Assembly: GCA_000787465.1 (NCBI GenBank)
Contig: JSYX01000667.1
Location: forward strand, 1-18,270
Length of the DNA: 18,270 nucleotides
Direction of reading: 5' to 3'
DNA from: Thermomucor indicae-seudaticae
Lineage: Eukaryota > Mucoromycota > Mucoromycetes > Mucorales > Lichtheimiaceae
This document shows positions 16,996-18,270 of this stretch, in pieces. The notes beneath the pieces were generated by a model. The model had not been told where the DNA came from and did not search any database. It worked only from the letters and a program-made list of their open reading frames with translations. Each line of letters begins with the position of its first letter. Within the stretch, counting starts at the first letter, position 1. Made by a program: the position numbers and the translations under genes.

Positions 16996-18270
16996 ATGTT
17001 AACCGGTGAAAACGCGGCTGACATTTGGGAGATATTTTCGAGAAATGTCTACCGGCAGAAGTTCTTCCTAACGGCCAAATTTAGTCGGCGGTGGCTCTGC
17101 AGACCAGTCGCCCTGGTAAGCGATTTCCGGTTGCAGTATTCCTAGTTTACGTACAATTTTGCAATCTTTAAAGACATCCCACTGTAGAGACAATTGGAAG
17201 GCGTCTCCAACATGCGCGACATTCTCCGTTCTTTCATGTCTTGGCTTCTACGCTGTGCATCTCGTCTCCGCGAGCGCAGCAATAGACGTATATGTCTAGT
17301 GGTGGATGGGGAAAAGTTTGCCGAACTTTGGGAGATGTTATAAACGACCTATGCAAACCAGTTCCTCGCTACAAAGAAAGCGGAAGATTGGGTTCGGTCT
17401 TCCTTTAATGTCAAAGACTGCATCAAAACGGTATAATACTCAAGCTGCTTTATGGTCATCGATTAACTCACGCTTGTCATGTACCGTTCTTGACACAGTT
17501 GTTGTTGGAAATGCAGGTGCGAATATACGAACACAGGAAAAAAGAGGTGAAGTTCATCGTATCACGCGAATCAAATATCTCGTGTGATTGGGATTTCATA
17601 TCGTCACTGTCACCGATAACTGTTGCAAGGTAATGGCGAACTTAACCTGCGCCGCACCCTTATATCATTGGAATCTCGCATCATTTCTTTGACATTTTAT
17701 GACGGTTTCCGTACGTGGCGCGACGGATGGAATACCAATGTTTGTCACATGCCGCGCTGCATTTGATTTGATGACATTCAGTCAAGTGCCAATCATACGC
17801 CATCGCCCCTTTGGAATTCCATAACATGGAATTGTAACGGAATTCGTACTGTCTTCCAGTGAATGCGCGTCAACAAAAGCGACAGTGTCATATCTCATCG
17901 CACCTTTCGAGGCCGACTGTCAGATAGTTTACCTGGCCGAGAAAGTCGATGGCGAGAATCCGGTCATAATGTCGCTAGACGGCGGCGATTCGTTTGCTTA
18001 TGGCGGGGCGGCAGCCGTGCTGGTAATCATCTATCCGCCTATAATAGCGGTTGTATTTGTATGTTCTTACTCTTCAGTAGCGTATTCTACGCATCAATGA
18101 CTGGAACGCCAATGTTTTGGGTGCCAAAGTTAGCAGCAAACAGAAGCTTTTGGTCTGCTTACAACTGAGACATACTGATGAAAACAGTCATGCAAAGGTA
18201 AATACTGGTTTTTGAATAACTTTTTGCGTCCTCTGTTGGCAGTTTTTGCGTCAACTTCAAGTGGAATTTG
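16996..18270 (+). pseudogene. XPG/Rad2-superfamily nuclease gene, in-frame stop, cut by the right edge
   Basis: My exon model is 16996-17115, 17188-17430, 17499-17629, 17860-18022, 18081-18197 and 18243 onward. All junctions are GT-AG with consistent phases; introns are 72, 68, 230, 58 and 45 nt. The XPG-I domain is clear in exon four: SYLIAPFEADCQIVYLAEKV, then VIMSLDGGDSFAYGG, matching the FEN1/EXO1/Rad2 pattern AP(Y/F/M)EA(D/E)xQ and (S/E)DxD-x3-(Y/F)G. Exon two ends the likely XPG-N domain with LLRCASRLRERSNRRICLVV followed by DGEKF, where the DG carries a metal-binding Asp. Later exons read LRINDWNANVLGAKV, KLLVCLQLRHTDENSHAK and FLRQLQVEF. A TAA at 17341-17343 interrupts exon two; I found no splice choice that avoids it. 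The first exon is weakly supported. The helix-hairpin-helix part would lie outside the window. It may be a young pseudogene, or the stop may be read through or be a sequencing error. Confidence 0.6.
17815..17833. repeat. 19-bp palindrome in the long intron of the XPG-family gene
   Basis: AATTCCAT-AAC-ATGGAATT, with 8-base perfect arms, lies 26 bases before the acceptor of the XPG-I exon. It sits inside the only intron of the model (230 nt) that is much longer than its neighbours. Confidence 0.6.

Noticed and set aside
1..18270. CRISPR array, insertion sequence or prokaryotic operon
   Set aside because: No regularly spaced repeats or bacterial transposase. Spliced introns and eukaryotic protein families show it is a fungal nuclear sequence.

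Overview
The window looks like nuclear DNA of a filamentous early-diverging fungus, most likely Mucoromycota (Mucorales or a relative). Several genes carry many short GT-AG introns (about 45-87 nt), intergenic gaps are short, and the proteins are recognisably eukaryotic/fungal: a Pho85-type cyclin, an A20/AN1 zinc-finger protein, the complex I subunit NDUFA9, uridine phosphorylase, RRG7-like, NIP7, ASC-1/Rqt4-like and NOP10. This placement is inferred from gene structure and family recognition; no search was run.

Left part (1-4.5 kb): an intronless PCL-type cyclin on the minus strand (449-1552), then a 1.2 kb divergent intergenic region rich in inverted repeats, then a four-exon A20/AN1 zinc-finger gene on the plus strand (2773-3479) and a 1 kb gene-poor stretch.

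Core (4.5-11.1 kb): a tightly packed housekeeping block. NDUFA9 (minus, 13 exons, 4512-6403) and uridine phosphorylase (minus, 2 exons, 6520-7531) lie head-to-tail. A 167-bp divergent promoter with a CCCTG pentamer repeat separates uridine phosphorylase from the RRG7-like mitochondrial gene (plus, 7699-8382). NIP7 (minus, 5 exons, 8450-9276) ends 67 bp from RRG7 tail-to-tail. The ASC-1/Rqt4-like gene (minus, 4 exons, 9575-11092) follows. By family, this block covers respiration (NDUFA9, RRG7), pyrimidine salvage, ribosome assembly (NIP7) and ribosome-associated quality control (Rqt4). No operon-like logic is implied.

Right part (11.1-18.3 kb): looser and more accessory. Immediately upstream of the Rqt4-like gene is a broken C-terminal piece of a Fanzor/TnpB-like protein: a zinc ribbon plus the last RuvC segment, with a one-base frameshift in front. 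Next come a 1.2 kb gene-free stretch with an imperfect repeat and TATA-like sites, a small single-C2H2-finger gene (13192-13470), 1.5 kb with only ORF-like debris, a lineage-type unknown protein gene (14985-15617), and NOP10 (minus, 2 exons, 15885-16148). A stop-interrupted unidentified reading frame follows (16270-16704). The window ends in an XPG/Rad2-superfamily nuclease gene (about 16996 to beyond the right edge) whose splice phases fit throughout but which has an in-frame TAA.

The least ordinary items are the Fanzor-like remnant in the Rqt4 promoter region and the stop-interrupted XPG-family gene.
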